From the NCBI RefSeq assembly GCF_013371085.1, contig NZ_JABWCV010000012.1:1-64000 (forward strand): a stretch of 64,000 bases of DNA. Reading direction: 5' to 3'. The notes under the pieces are model-generated. The model was given only the letters and a program-made list of their open reading frames with translations. It was not told the DNA's origin and did no database searches. A program made the translations under genes and the position numbers. This document shows positions 1 through 9,898 of the stretch, piece by piece. Numbering within the stretch: the stretch's first letter is position 1; every line of letters begins with the position of its first letter. This DNA comes from Vreelandella maris (lineage in GTDB: Bacteria > Pseudomonadota > Gammaproteobacteria > Pseudomonadales > Halomonadaceae).

Positions 1-102
1 TTGAAGCCGTATCGCGCCATAGCGACGCGTTACGACAAGCTCAAGCGAAACTACGAAAGCATGGTGGCCTTAGCTTGTGGTTGTTTATGGCTGCCCATGT
101 GA
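1..102 (+). CDS. IS5-family transposase, C-terminal fragment
   Basis: The frame opens at base 1 and ends with TGA at 100-102. The residues KPYRAIATRYDKLKRNYES resemble the conserved C-terminal tail of IS5-family DDE transposases: the R-x-x-ATRYDK block followed by a Y-x-S and a hydrophobic tail ending LWLPM. Only 33 residues are visible, and the catalytic D, D and E residues lie upstream of the window. It would cut and join IS ends. I cannot tell whether the full gene is intact. Confidence 0.6.
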   Translation: MKPYRAIATRYDKLKRNYESMVALACGCLWLPM

Positions 103-117
103 AACGTCAACAGACCC
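1..117 (+). mobile_element. right end of an IS5-family insertion sequence (truncated by window edge)
   Basis: The first 34 codons end a transposase, and 15 bp after its stop comes CAACAGACCC. Read inward from the right, the boundary is GGGTCTGTTGACGTTT, which looks like the terminal inverted repeat of IS427-type IS5 elements. The next bases are TA, the usual target duplication of that group. The left end lies outside the window, so the inverted repeat and duplication cannot be checked. From 118 to 289 the DNA is AT-rich (several ATATA runs) with no gene seen. Confidence 0.6.
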
Positions 118-289
118 TAATTAGAAAGAGAAGAATAATTGTCGGCATAAAGACCTTAAACTTTAGTTCTATATATACAAATATCACTAATATATATTTA
201 ACTAGCTTGTGCTAATTTCCAGGACGACTCTCATACAGCGCTAGGATTACTTATAGACCGAATATAGCTTCTGCTCCTGATTTTTAGAT

Positions 290-1507
290 CTAAGAGCCAG
301 CCTGCTGATGCTGAAAGAAGAAACGCAGCATTTCCTTGGTAGCATCGGGGCCTTTCGGGTCGGTATAGCTGCCTTGGGTGCTACCCCCTGACCAGGCGTG
401 GCCAGCTCCATGAATGCGCCACTGCTCCATGTGTGGTTCGCCCTTCGCATTGTGGTGTGTGGTAAGCGTATAGGCATGGCCATTAGCCACCTTTCCCTGC
501 ACTACCTTCGCCCCCGCTTGGCGTGATGTGCTGTACTGGGCGGCCACCCGATCCGCATTGCTGGGGTGCACGGTAGTGTCACGATCGCCATGAAAGATAA
601 TCGCGGGCACTTCCGATGCCCAACCGGCCCCTTTCGCTTTACCACCGCCAAGAGGCCCCGTGCCACCCTGCATTGCGCCCAAGGCATCGGGAAGACTCTG
701 AGCCACACCGTGGGGTAACCCGGAGTGCACGCCCACCGCCGCAAACAGATCCGGGTAGGTCATCGCCAGGGTGGTTGCCATGGCGGCACCTGCTGAAAGG
801 CCTGCGACATAGACGCGGGAACCATCAAGGCCATGGGTCTCAATGATCTGGCGCGTCATGCCCGCAATAATCGCGGGTTCACCGCCCTCGCGCTGCTGGT
901 CTTCGGCTTTAAACCAGTTCCAGCATTTCGAGCTATTGGCGGTCATCGGCTGAGCCGGATAGAGCACGCAACACAGCTGCTCTTCGGCCAGCCGGTTCAT
1001 CTCGGTTCCGGCAGCGAAGTCATCAGGGTTCTGCGTACAGCCATGCAGCATCACCACCAGCGGCAGTGCCTGACCGGTATAGCCGCTGGGGATATACAGT
1101 TTGTAATCACGCGAGCCCACGTGGCTGGTATAACGACCGGCAGTGAACGTCCCAGGCTGTGGCTCCTCGCTCCGTGCATACTCAGGCGAGGCTTGCTCGG
1201 GTTGTGCCATGCCAGCACGAAACTTCATCCACTTGTCGCGCCATGCAGCAGGCACCTTAATATCGCCGGGCGTAAATGCGTCGGCTGGCGACTCAGTAGG
1301 CTCTGGCTTAGATTCAGTGGCTTCTTCGTCGATGACCTCGCAGGTCCCGTCGAAGGTATTGCCTTCCCGGTAAGAGGTATTCGGCGTTTCAGCGCCTCTC
1401 GATTCGGGTGCACTGCCCTGGAGAATAGCCATCGCCTCTTGCAGTTTTCCCGCACGGGTTAGCCGCGTCGCTTCTTCCATTCGCTTCGTCATCGTGGCAT
1501 CGATCAT
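290..1507 (-). CDS. intracellular PHB-depolymerase-family esterase
   Basis: The 405-residue product has a variable N-terminal region of about 120 residues, then an alpha/beta-hydrolase domain of the esterase PHB-depolymerase family. Visible landmarks are the oxyanion strand VVMLHGCTQN (about 151-160), the lipase box GLSAG with nucleophile Ser238, a HGDRD acid loop (about 306-310) and the catalytic histidine in GAGHAWSGG (His370). There is no signal peptide, so it probably acts inside the cell on polyhydroxybutyrate or a similar short-chain ester. A TTG lies two codons upstream, but ATG at 1507 is 8 nt after AAGGA and is preferred. It follows the RHH regulator gene in the same direction with a 59-bp gap, so the two may be cotranscribed. 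Substrate specificity is inferred from family only. Confidence 0.85.
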   Translation of the reverse strand: MIDATMTKRMEEATRLTRAGKLQEAMAILQGSAPESRGAETPNTSYREGNTFDGTCEVIDEEATESKPEPTESPADAFTPGDIKVPAAWRDKWMKFRAGMAQPEQASPEYARSEEPQPGTFTAGRYTSHVGSRDYKLYIPSGYTGQALPLVVMLHGCTQNPDDFAAGTEMNRLAEEQLCCVLYPAQPMTANSSKCWNWFKAEDQQREGGEPAIIAGMTRQIIETHGLDGSRVYVAGLSAGAAMATTLAMTYPDLFAAVGVHSGLPHGVAQSLPDALGAMQGGTGPLGGGKAKGAGWASEVPAIIFHGDRDTTVHPSNADRVAAQYSTSRQAGAKVVQGKVANGHAYTLTTHHNAKGEPHMEQWRIHGAGHAWSGGSTQGSYTDPKGPDATKEMLRFFFQHQQAGS

Positions 1508-1566
1508 TTTCAATATCCTTATTCAATGATTGCTTAGTCAGTGTTTATTGAGTGAGCCTGAGCTCT

Positions 1567-1983
1567 TCAGTGGATGCGATCTGCCAGAGCAGCCTTAACC
1601 GCTTTACTGGCGTTCAAGGCGCCCAGGACCACGACGGATTCAATGGTGGCAAGGGCAAGCTCAGGCGTTACGTCGTCGGCAATGCTGGCCATGCCCAGCA
1701 CCTGGATCTGGAGTTTCTCCCCGGCTCCCTGCAGGGCCTCTAAATCCGCACGGCTGTAATGCTCAAGACCCAATACAAACGCCTTACGGGTCACGGTTTC
1801 CTTAACGACCTCGGCATGGGTCAACAACTGGTTACGGATAGCGGTGCGAATCAGATCGGTCCGGTTGGAGTAAAAACCTTCCTGAACCAACAGATCGATC
1901 TGCCCCAGGTCGACCACCCCAAGGTTGATAGTGATTTTCTCACTTGAATCACCGCCCTTGCGGCGCATTTCATGCACGCTCAT
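1567..1983 (-). CDS. CopG-like ribbon-helix-helix transcriptional regulator
   Basis: The 138-residue protein has an RHH DNA-binding fold at about residues 16-53: strand EKITINLGVVDLGQIDLLV, then FYSNRTDLIRTAIRNQL with the typical N-R-[ST]-D-[LF]-I-R helix. The C-terminal 85 residues are an uncharacterised alpha/beta extension, longer than in small CopG proteins. The start at 1983 follows GAGGAA by 7 nt; an in-frame ATG 22 codons upstream would add an unrelated leader. A perfect 18-bp palindrome lies about 95 bp upstream, so autoregulation is likely. It is the first gene of a pair with the PHB-depolymerase-type esterase and may control it. Confidence 0.8.
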   Translation of the reverse strand: MSVHEMRRKGGDSSEKITINLGVVDLGQIDLLVQEGFYSNRTDLIRTAIRNQLLTHAEVVKETVTRKAFVLGLEHYSRADLEALQGAGEKLQIQVLGMASIADDVTPELALATIESVVVLGALNASKAVKAALADRIH

Positions 1984-2058
1984 GTGTCGTTCCTCGTTGT
2001 GCTTAGTAGCCAGACACCTTTCGCTTGGCTTAAAACATCTATATAACACTCAAACAAC

Positions 2059-2095
2059 ATCCAAATGGATTCCATTCACCATCCATATGGATGGT
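2059..2095. promoter_or_regulatory. palindromic operator pair upstream of RHH regulator
   Basis: Bases 2078-2095 read ACCATCCATATGGATGGT, a perfect 18-bp palindrome. Just beside it, ATCCAAATGGAT (2059-2070) is a degenerate copy sharing the ATCC and GGAT arms. RHH proteins bind paired short palindromes as dimers of dimers, so this is a candidate operator for the adjacent regulator. The site lies between the divergent RHH and glycosyltransferase genes and could affect both. The rest of the 1984-2299 spacer is AT-rich with no other clear element. Confidence 0.55.
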
Positions 2096-2299
2096 ATATT
2101 AGTCTAGCCCTGCTAAGAGTCAACAAATAATCCAAATAAAACGATTCCTCATTACCAAGCCATCAGATGGAATAGGTGTGATGGCAAGAGGCGTTGAAAG
2201 GGATTAACAGGAAATAAAAGCCTCGGCTCAACTGTCGCTGAACTGACTTATTTCTCCTTTATGGTGAAACGATGACAATCTTTATGGTTGGAGGTTAGC

Positions 2300-3418
2300 T
2301 TGCACATTGCCGATGTGACGATGTTCCATGCACCCGCCAGCGGTGGTGTGCGTACCTATTTACAGGCCAAACACCGTGTTTTTTCGCGCATCCCCCAACT
2401 GCGCACCAGCCTGCTGGTGCCGGGCGCGGAGCGCGATAGTTTGGGCGATCACCACACCTTACCAGCGCTACACCTGCCTTTAGGCCAGGGCTATCGTTTT
2501 CCATTACGCTCCTCCCCCTGGCGGGATGCCCTGGTTGATCTAAAGCCTGACCTCATCGAGGCTGGCGACCCGTACGTAACGGCATGGGCGGCGTTAGCCG
2601 CGGGGCAGCGACTCGGCGTGCCGGTGGTGGGCTTCTATCACTCTGATCTGCCACGTTTGATGGGTGATCGCTTGGGGCGCTACGTTGAGCAGCGCTTAAC
2701 CCGCTATGTAGCGGACCTTTATAGTCGGTTCGATAGCGTATTGGCGCCCTGTAACGCGATGGCAGATCGGCTGCGCGACTGGGGCGTCGATAATGTTCGC
2801 GTTCAGCCGTTGGGGGTCGATTTAGCGCAATTTAATCCCCAGCAGCGTGACCCCACCTTCCGACAGACCATGGGCATACCCAGCGATAAAAAGCTGCTGA
2901 TCTTTGTGGGACGTAACTCACGCGAGAAAAATATTGATGTACTGCTTTCAACGATGCGTCAGCTAGGCAGCGATTACCATTTGCTGCTGATGGGTCCAGG
3001 CATGCCGCATCACGTACCCAGCAACGTCACCATTGTGGATCGCTGTTGTGGTGCCCACGAGGTAGCCAAAGCACTGGCCAGTAGTGATGCTCTGCTGCAC
3101 GCAGGCACCCGCGAAACTTTCGGCTTAGTTGCTCAGGAAGCCATGGCCTGCGGCATTCCAGTGGTGGCAGCCAGGGCCGGGGCGCTGGCCGAAAACGTGC
3201 CGCTGGGTGCGGGTATTTTATGCAAGCCGCTCGACCCCACTGCCATGGCTGAGGCCTGTCTAGCGCTGTTTAGTAATGATGTCGCTGCTAGCGGGCGCTA
3301 TGCGCGTCGCCATGTCGAGCGCCACTTCAACTGGGATGGCGTTATGCACTCACTGCTTGAGCACTATCAGCAGCTTTGCCACGGCAGCCAACCCTATGCA
3401 CTCCACCAACACCACTAG
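2300..3418 (+). CDS. glycosyltransferase family 4 (GT-B fold)
   Basis: This is a 372-residue GT-B retaining glycosyltransferase. It has an N-terminal acceptor domain with the glycine-rich loop APASGGVRTY, a linker VQPLGVDLAQF, and a nucleotide-sugar domain containing FVGRNSREKNIDVLL. The GT4 E-x7-E motif is seen in ETFGLVAQEAMACGIPVV. It resembles mannosyl/glucosyl transferases that act on membrane lipids, but donor and acceptor cannot be read from the sequence. The chosen start is TTG at 2300, preceded by TTGGAGG at 5-nt spacing; the TTG at 2288 lies within that ribosome-binding site. The 3' end overlaps the downstream membrane gene by 23 bp, suggesting translational coupling. Confidence 0.82.
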   Translation: MHIADVTMFHAPASGGVRTYLQAKHRVFSRIPQLRTSLLVPGAERDSLGDHHTLPALHLPLGQGYRFPLRSSPWRDALVDLKPDLIEAGDPYVTAWAALAAGQRLGVPVVGFYHSDLPRLMGDRLGRYVEQRLTRYVADLYSRFDSVLAPCNAMADRLRDWGVDNVRVQPLGVDLAQFNPQQRDPTFRQTMGIPSDKKLLIFVGRNSREKNIDVLLSTMRQLGSDYHLLLMGPGMPHHVPSNVTIVDRCCGAHEVAKALASSDALLHAGTRETFGLVAQEAMACGIPVVAARAGALAENVPLGAGILCKPLDPTAMAEACLALFSNDVAASGRYARRHVERHFNWDGVMHSLLEHYQQLCHGSQPYALHQHH

Positions 3419-4421
3419 CCGTCGCCAGCTACTGAAGTGGCGGCCTATCCACGGTGTGATGATTGCCTTGGCGCTGATTGCGCCGCTGGTGCTCACCGCC
3501 TGGCTGGGTGGCGCCGAGGCGCTTCAGCGCGTCAAACACTTCCCGCTTGGGTTGCTGCTATTGATGCTGGTGATGGCCTTTCTGTGCTGGAACCTAAATG
3601 CAGCGAGGCTACGTTTGATGCTGGGTGGTCGTGCCGGCAGGCTCGGCCAGCGCGGCGCGCTAGGGATTGAATTGGCGTCTAAGTTTGCGCTGTGCGCCAC
3701 CCCAGGCGGTAGCGGTGGCCCAGCGACCCTGCTGTTGCTGCTTGCACGACGCGGCTTTCCCCCTGCCAAAGGCGCGGCAGTATTTCTGATTGATCAAGGC
3801 TGTGACTTACTGTTCTTCCTGGCCATGTTGAGCGGCCTGGTGCTCTTTTCGGTGCTCAGCGACGCCCAATGGCCACACCAATCGCTCGTTCAGTGGGCTC
3901 TGGTGGGGTTAGCGCTTATGGCGACGCTGGTGAGTGTGGTCATGCGTTATCTACCAAGCCTACTGCGCTCTCCTAGCGTGAATACGCCGTGGCCAAGCCA
4001 GTATCAGCGACGCTGGCTTGCACGGCGCCTTTTGCGCTGTCGACATGCGCTCAAGGTGACGCTAGAGCTGCCGCGTACGACGCTTCTCGCGATGATGCTG
4101 TTGACCACCGCCCATTGGCTAATGCGCTATAGCTTGCTTTATCTGGCGGTACTGGGAGTAAGCGGTCATGCAGATTGGATTTGGACCTTCCTGACTCAAA
4201 TGCTGGCGATGGCCGCGAGTCAACTTAGCTTTCTACCTGGCGGGGCGGGTGCTGCGGAGGTGGGCGTGGGTGGTCTGTTGCTGCCGCTAATGGAACGCGA
4301 ACAGGCCGCCGCAGCGGTATTGGTGTGGCGGCTGGTCAGCTACCATCTTTACTTGGCGGCAGGCGCCCCGCTGTTTGTGCTGTATAGCTATCGCATGCTG
4401 CGTCGCTCACCGACACCCTAG
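3396..4421 (+). CDS. UPF0104 / lysylphosphatidylglycerol-synthase TM-domain (flippase-like) membrane protein
   Basis: The 341-residue polytopic protein has about eight hydrophobic segments. It carries both signature loops of the UPF0104/AglD-like family: TPGGSGGPATLLLL near residue 102 and LPGGAGAAEVGVGGLL near residue 279. These families are related to the flippase half of MprF; no aminoacyl-transferase domain is present. The start at 3396 lies inside the glycosyltransferase end, giving a 23-bp overlap. A longer frame upstream would overlap by over 100 bp and lacks family similarity. Together with the GT4 gene it probably makes or translocates a glycolipid; this is inferred from coupling only. 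Confidence 0.75.
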   Translation: MHSTNTTSRRQLLKWRPIHGVMIALALIAPLVLTAWLGGAEALQRVKHFPLGLLLLMLVMAFLCWNLNAARLRLMLGGRAGRLGQRGALGIELASKFALCATPGGSGGPATLLLLLARRGFPPAKGAAVFLIDQGCDLLFFLAMLSGLVLFSVLSDAQWPHQSLVQWALVGLALMATLVSVVMRYLPSLLRSPSVNTPWPSQYQRRWLARRLLRCRHALKVTLELPRTTLLAMMLLTTAHWLMRYSLLYLAVLGVSGHADWIWTFLTQMLAMAASQLSFLPGGAGAAEVGVGGLLLPLMEREQAAAAVLVWRLVSYHLYLAAGAPLFVLYSYRMLRRSPTP

Positions 4422-4450
4422 CAGTATTATTAAATAGCACACAGAAATAA

Positions 4451-4478
4451 ATAAGGGCGCCCCGAGGGGCGCCCTTAT
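4451..4478. terminator. bidirectional hairpin terminator
   Basis: ATAAGGGCGCCCC (4451-4463) pairs perfectly with GGGGCGCCCTTAT (4466-4478) around a GA centre, a 13-bp stem rich in GC. It sits between the convergent UPF0104 and sucD genes and can serve both. T-tracts are short on either strand. Confidence 0.7.
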
Positions 4479-4502
4479 AGCGTGCAGCTAAACGTTCATG
4501 GC

Positions 4503-5375
4503 TTACCAGCCAGTCACTTCTTTTAGCGCATCACCGATTTCAGCCAAAGAGCGTACGGTTTTAACACCGGCGTCTTCTAGCGCAGCAAACTTCTCGTCAG
4601 CGGTGCCTTTACCGCCAGAGATGATTGCGCCCGCGTGGCCCATACGCTTGCCAGGAGGTGCAGTCACACCGGCAATGTAGGAAACCACTGGCTTGGAAAC
4701 GTTGGCTTTGATGTAAGCCGCGGCTTCTTCTTCCGCCGTGCCGCCGATTTCACCGATCATCACGATGGCTTCGGTTTTCGGGTCTTTCTCGAACATCTCA
4801 AGGATGTCGATGAAGTTAGAGCCCGGAATCGGGTCGCCGCCGATACCCACACAGGTAGACTGACCAAAACCGTGATCAGTGGTCTGCTTAACGGCTTCAT
4901 AGGTCAAGGTACCAGAACGAGATACGATACCGACGCGGCCCGGCTGGTGAATGTGACCCGGCATGATGCCGATTTTGCATTCGCCTGGGGTGATAACACC
5001 GGGGCAGTTCGGACCGATCAGGCGTACGCCCAACTCGTCGCACTTCACTTTCGCTTCGAGCATGTCGAGCGTAGCGATGCCTTCGGTGATGCACACAATC
5101 AGCTTGATACCGGCATTGGCCGCTTCAAGGATCGAGTCTTTACAGAACGGCGCCGGTACGTAGATCACGCTGGCTTCCGCGCCGGTTTTCTCTACCGCTT
5201 CTTTCACGGTGTTGAAAACGGGCAGACCGAGGTGCTCCTGGCCGCCTTTGCCCGGCGTAACACCACCGACCATCTTCGTGCCATAGGCAATCGCCTGCTC
5301 GGAGTGGAACGTGCCCTGGCCACCGGTAAAGCCCTGGCAGATGACCTTGGTGTTCTTATCGATCAGGATGCTCAT
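4503..5375 (-). CDS. sucD: succinyl-CoA synthetase (ADP-forming) alpha subunit
   Basis: The 290-residue subunit matches the family length. It has the CoA-binding Rossmann segment with [18 protein letters not shown], the ligase domain with [20 protein letters not shown], and the phosphorylated histidine in [19 protein letters not shown] (His247). With SucC it converts succinyl-CoA, ADP and phosphate to succinate, CoA and ATP in the TCA cycle. Its ATG shares one base with the sucC stop codon (TAATG), so the subunits are translationally coupled. It is the last gene of the TCA block and is followed by a strong hairpin. Confidence 0.97.
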   Translation of the reverse strand: MSILIDKNTKVICQGFTGGQGTFHSEQAIAYGTKMVGGVTPGKGGQEHLGLPVFNTVKEAVEKTGAEASVIYVPAPFCKDSILEAANAGIKLIVCITEGIATLDMLEAKVKCDELGVRLIGPNCPGVITPGECKIGIMPGHIHQPGRVGIVSRSGTLTYEAVKQTTDHGFGQSTCVGIGGDPIPGSNFIDILEMFEKDPKTEAIVMIGEIGGTAEEEAAAYIKANVSKPVVSYIAGVTAPPGKRMGHAGAIISGGKGTADEKFAALEDAGVKTVRSLAEIGDALKEVTGW

Positions 5376-6541
5376 TACTTGCCCTCCGCCGCTTTAACGA
5401 CCTGCTGAGCCGCGTCGGTCAGACTAGTAGCCGCGATGATGTTCAAACCGCTAGATGCTAGTTTTTCAGCACCCAGTTCGGCGTTGTTACCTTCCAGACG
5501 TACGACTACCGGCACATTGACGCCCACTTGCTCAACGGCACCGATAATGCCTTCAGCAATCATGTCGCAACGTACGATACCGCCGAAAATGTTAACCAGT
5601 ACGGCTTTAACATTGTCATCCGACAGGATGATTTTGAACGCTTCTGCCACGCGCTCCTTGGTGGCACCGCCGCCAACATCCAAGAAGTTAGCGGGCTTGC
5701 CGCCGCTCAGGTTGACGATGTCCATGGTGCCCATGGCCAAACCTGCGCCGTTAACCATGCAGCCGATGTTGCCATCAAGCGCGACATAGTTAAGTTCCCA
5801 CTTCGCCGCATCTGCTTCACGCTGATCTTCTTGCGAAGGATCACGCATGGCCTGCAGGTCAGGATGACGGTATAGCGCGTTGCTATCCAGACCCAGTTTG
5901 GCGTCGAGGCAGTGCAGATTGCCTTCTTCAGTGACGACCAGCGGGTTAATTTCCAGCAGGGCCAGGTCTTTGTCGTGGAACAACTGAGACAGACCTAGGA
6001 AAATCTTGGTGAACTGTTTGATCTGGTCGCCTTTCAGGCCCAGCGCAAAGGCAAGCTCACGCGCTTGGTACGGCTGTGCGCCGACCAGCGGATCGATTTC
6101 AGCTTTGAGAATCTTTTCCGGCGTCTCTTCTGCAACCGTCTCGATCTCTACACCACCTTCGGTAGAGGCCATGAAGACCACACGACGGGTAGTACGGTCG
6201 ACAACGGCACCGAGATAGAGCTCGTCGGCGATGTCAGTGCAGGTTTCAACCAAAATCTTGGCAACCGGCTGACCTTTTTCGTCAGTCTGGAATGTAACCA
6301 GGTTCTTGCCCAGCCACTTTTCAGCAAATGCTTTAGCTTCAGCCGGGTCTTTGATCAGCTTAACGCCACCCGCTTTACCACGGCCACCGGCGTGCACCTG
6401 GGCTTTAACCACCCACATGTCACCACCGATCTTTTTGCAAGCCTCTTCCGCTTCTTCGGGAGTGTCGACTGCAAAGCCTTTAGACACTGGTAAACCATAA
6501 TCGGCAAACAGCTGTTTACCTTGATACTCGTGAAGATTCAT
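5375..6541 (-). CDS. sucC: succinyl-CoA synthetase (ADP-forming) beta subunit
   Basis: The 388 residues from [18 protein letters not shown] equal the length of E. coli SucC. The ATP-grasp region is clear ([19 protein letters not shown]), as is the C-terminal ligase part with [17 protein letters not shown]. This subunit binds nucleotide and gives specificity for succinate. The frame extends 43 codons upstream, but that leader has no family similarity and runs into the lpdA-sucC spacer, so ATG 6541 is used. It overlaps sucD by one base. The 160-bp gap to lpdA holds a stem-loop, which may lower read-through. Confidence 0.96.
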   Translation of the reverse strand: MNLHEYQGKQLFADYGLPVSKGFAVDTPEEAEEACKKIGGDMWVVKAQVHAGGRGKAGGVKLIKDPAEAKAFAEKWLGKNLVTFQTDEKGQPVAKILVETCTDIADELYLGAVVDRTTRRVVFMASTEGGVEIETVAEETPEKILKAEIDPLVGAQPYQARELAFALGLKGDQIKQFTKIFLGLSQLFHDKDLALLEINPLVVTEEGNLHCLDAKLGLDSNALYRHPDLQAMRDPSQEDQREADAAKWELNYVALDGNIGCMVNGAGLAMGTMDIVNLSGGKPANFLDVGGGATKERVAEAFKIILSDDNVKAVLVNIFGGIVRCDMIAEGIIGAVEQVGVNVPVVVRLEGNNAELGAEKLASSGLNIIAATSLTDAAQQVVKAAEGK

Positions 6542-6663
6542 CGATTCATGCCATTGGTTGCATGTGACTCGAACGATGATCAGATTTTTTAAGAACAGTC
6601 TTAAAAGAACTGGCCATCCCCGTTCTTTCGATCTTTGTGGATTAAGACAAAGCCGAAAGTGTT

Positions 6664-6683
6664 GCGCCACCCATGGGTGGCGC
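6664..6683 (-). terminator. stem-loop after lpdA
   Basis: GCGCCACCCATGGGTGGCGC is a perfect 20-bp palindrome 20 bp past the lpdA stop. It lacks a clean T-tract on the minus strand. It is therefore either a partial terminator or an mRNA-processing and stability hairpin between lpdA and sucC. Confidence 0.5.
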
Positions 6684-6702
6684 TTCGTTGTTGCTTACTG
6701 AA

Positions 6703-8175
<1,473 letters not shown>

Positions 8176-8276
8176 TTAAACTCGAAGCGGGCGGGAGGCT
8201 GTGTGCGATTGCAGATAAATCCTGGTTAAGCAGTAGCGTACTCAATCATTATTTCAATAACGATGACGCTTATACT

Positions 8277-9860
8277 TTAGACATCCAGCAGCAGACGTGC
8301 CGGGTCTTCCAGCAATTCTTTCAAGGTAACCAAGAATTGAACGGCGTCTTTGCCGTCGATCATACGGTGGTCGTAAGAGAGCGCCAGATACATCATCGGG
8401 CGAATCTCGACCTTGCCGTTGACTGCCATCGGACGATCCTGGATTTTGTGCATGCCCAGAATGGCGGTTTGCGGCGGGTTGATGATCGGGGTCGACATCA
8501 GCGAGCCAAAGGTACCGCCATTGGTGATCGTGAAGGTACCGCCAATCATGTCGTCCATGCCCAGCTTGCCGTCACGGCCACGCTTGCCGAAATCGACAAT
8601 TTTACGCTCGACATCAGCAATTTTCATGCTGTCGGTGTCACGCAGTACCGGTACGACCAAACCACGGTCGGTGGATACCGCTACACCGATATCTTGGTAA
8701 CCGTGATAAACGATGTCGGTACCGTCGATAGAGGCGTTAACGTCCGGGAATCGCTTGAGCGCTTCAGAAGCGGCTTTTACAAAGAAGCCCATAAAGCCCA
8801 GCTTAATATCGTGCGCTTTTAAGAACGTCTCTTTGTACTGCGCACGTAGGGCCATGATCTCAGTCATGTCCACTTCGTTATACGTGGTCAGCATCGCCGC
8901 GGTTTGCTGCGCTTGAACCAAGCGCTTGGCGATAGTTTGACGCAAACGGCTCATCGGCACGCGCTTCTCGATGCGCTCGCCTTCGGCCGCCGGTGCAGCG
9001 GCTGATTTGGCCGGTGCCGACGATTTCGCTGCTTTCTTGGCAGAACCGTCTTTGACCGCTTTCTGAACGTCTTCTTTCAGAATGCGACCACCTTTGCCGG
9101 TGCCTTCGATCTTGGCAACGTCCAGATCATGCTCGGCAACCATTTTACGCGCGGCCGGAGCGAGGATTTTGTCACCGACTTTCTCATCGGCGCCATCGTC
9201 ATCGCTGCTGTCTGCTTTCGCGGAGGCTGAATCGCCACCGCTATCGCCGCCACTGCTGTCACCGCCAGCGCCTTCAGTGAAGGTCGCAAGAATCGCTTCG
9301 GACTCTACCTGGCTACCCTCTTCAGCTTTGATTTCAGCCAGGGCGCCATCGGCCGGTGCCACGACTTCCAGCACAACTTTGTCGGTTTCGATATCGGCCA
9401 GCACTTCATCACGTTTGACCGCTTCACCAACCTTTTTGTGCCAAGTGGCCACGGTGCCTTCCTGAATCGACTCAGGGAAGCTGGGGGCTTTGACGTCATG
9501 TTGCTTGCCGCCACCGGCAGGCTTTTCTTGCTTCTCTTCAGACGGTTTTGCGTCAGCTTTCTCTTCGGTTTTTTCAGCGCCGTCATCGCTAGAAGATTTC
9601 TCTTCTTTGCTGCCTGACGCACTGCCTTCACCAATTTTGCCCAGCACCTGCTCTGACTGAACGGTATCGCCCTCTTCGGCCATAACGTCGGTCAGGGTAC
9701 CCGCTTCCGGTGCGACGACTTCAAGCACCACTTTGTCGGTTTCAATCTCAACAATCAGCTCGTCACGCTCAACGCTGTCACCCGGCTTTTTATGCCACGC
9801 CGCCACTGTGCCTTCGGCAACGGATTCCGGAAAGGTTGGCGCTTTGATCTCAGTAGCCAT
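8277..9860 (-). CDS. sucB: 2-oxoglutarate dehydrogenase E2 with two lipoyl domains
   Basis: This dihydrolipoyllysine succinyltransferase is 527 residues, about 120 longer than E. coli SucB. The extra length is a second lipoyl domain: the lipoyl-lysine motif [12 protein letters not shown] occurs at Lys43 and again at Lys161. Acidic/Ala-Ser linkers follow each domain. The E3-binding domain is at about 231-268 ([20 protein letters not shown]), and the catalytic domain is at 298-527 with DHRMIDG (His498, Asp502). It transfers succinyl groups from SucA to CoA. The motif [14 protein letters not shown] and gene position between sucA and lpdA favour succinyl- over acetyltransferase. The very acidic linkers fit a halophile. 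Confidence 0.93.
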   Translation of the reverse strand: MATEIKAPTFPESVAEGTVAAWHKKPGDSVERDELIVEIETDKVVLEVVAPEAGTLTDVMAEEGDTVQSEQVLGKIGEGSASGSKEEKSSSDDGAEKTEEKADAKPSEEKQEKPAGGGKQHDVKAPSFPESIQEGTVATWHKKVGEAVKRDEVLADIETDKVVLEVVAPADGALAEIKAEEGSQVESEAILATFTEGAGGDSSGGDSGGDSASAKADSSDDDGADEKVGDKILAPAARKMVAEHDLDVAKIEGTGKGGRILKEDVQKAVKDGSAKKAAKSSAPAKSAAAPAAEGERIEKRVPMSRLRQTIAKRLVQAQQTAAMLTTYNEVDMTEIMALRAQYKETFLKAHDIKLGFMGFFVKAASEALKRFPDVNASIDGTDIVYHGYQDIGVAVSTDRGLVVPVLRDTDSMKIADVERKIVDFGKRGRDGKLGMDDMIGGTFTITNGGTFGSLMSTPIINPPQTAILGMHKIQDRPMAVNGKVEIRPMMYLALSYDHRMIDGKDAVQFLVTLKELLEDPARLLLDV

Positions 9861-9898
9861 GTCGTTTCCCTTATGTGTTCTCTAAATCCGGTGGCCGC

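Noticed and set aside
2288-2299. TTG at 2288 as glycosyltransferase start
   Set aside because: TTGGAGG at 2288-2294 is better read as the ribosome-binding site for TTG 2300.
4635-5408. Long plus-strand frame (257 codons) opposite sucD
   Set aside because: It is a shadow of the strongly supported sucD gene. The His/Arg/Gly-rich translation matches no family and has no ribosome-binding site.
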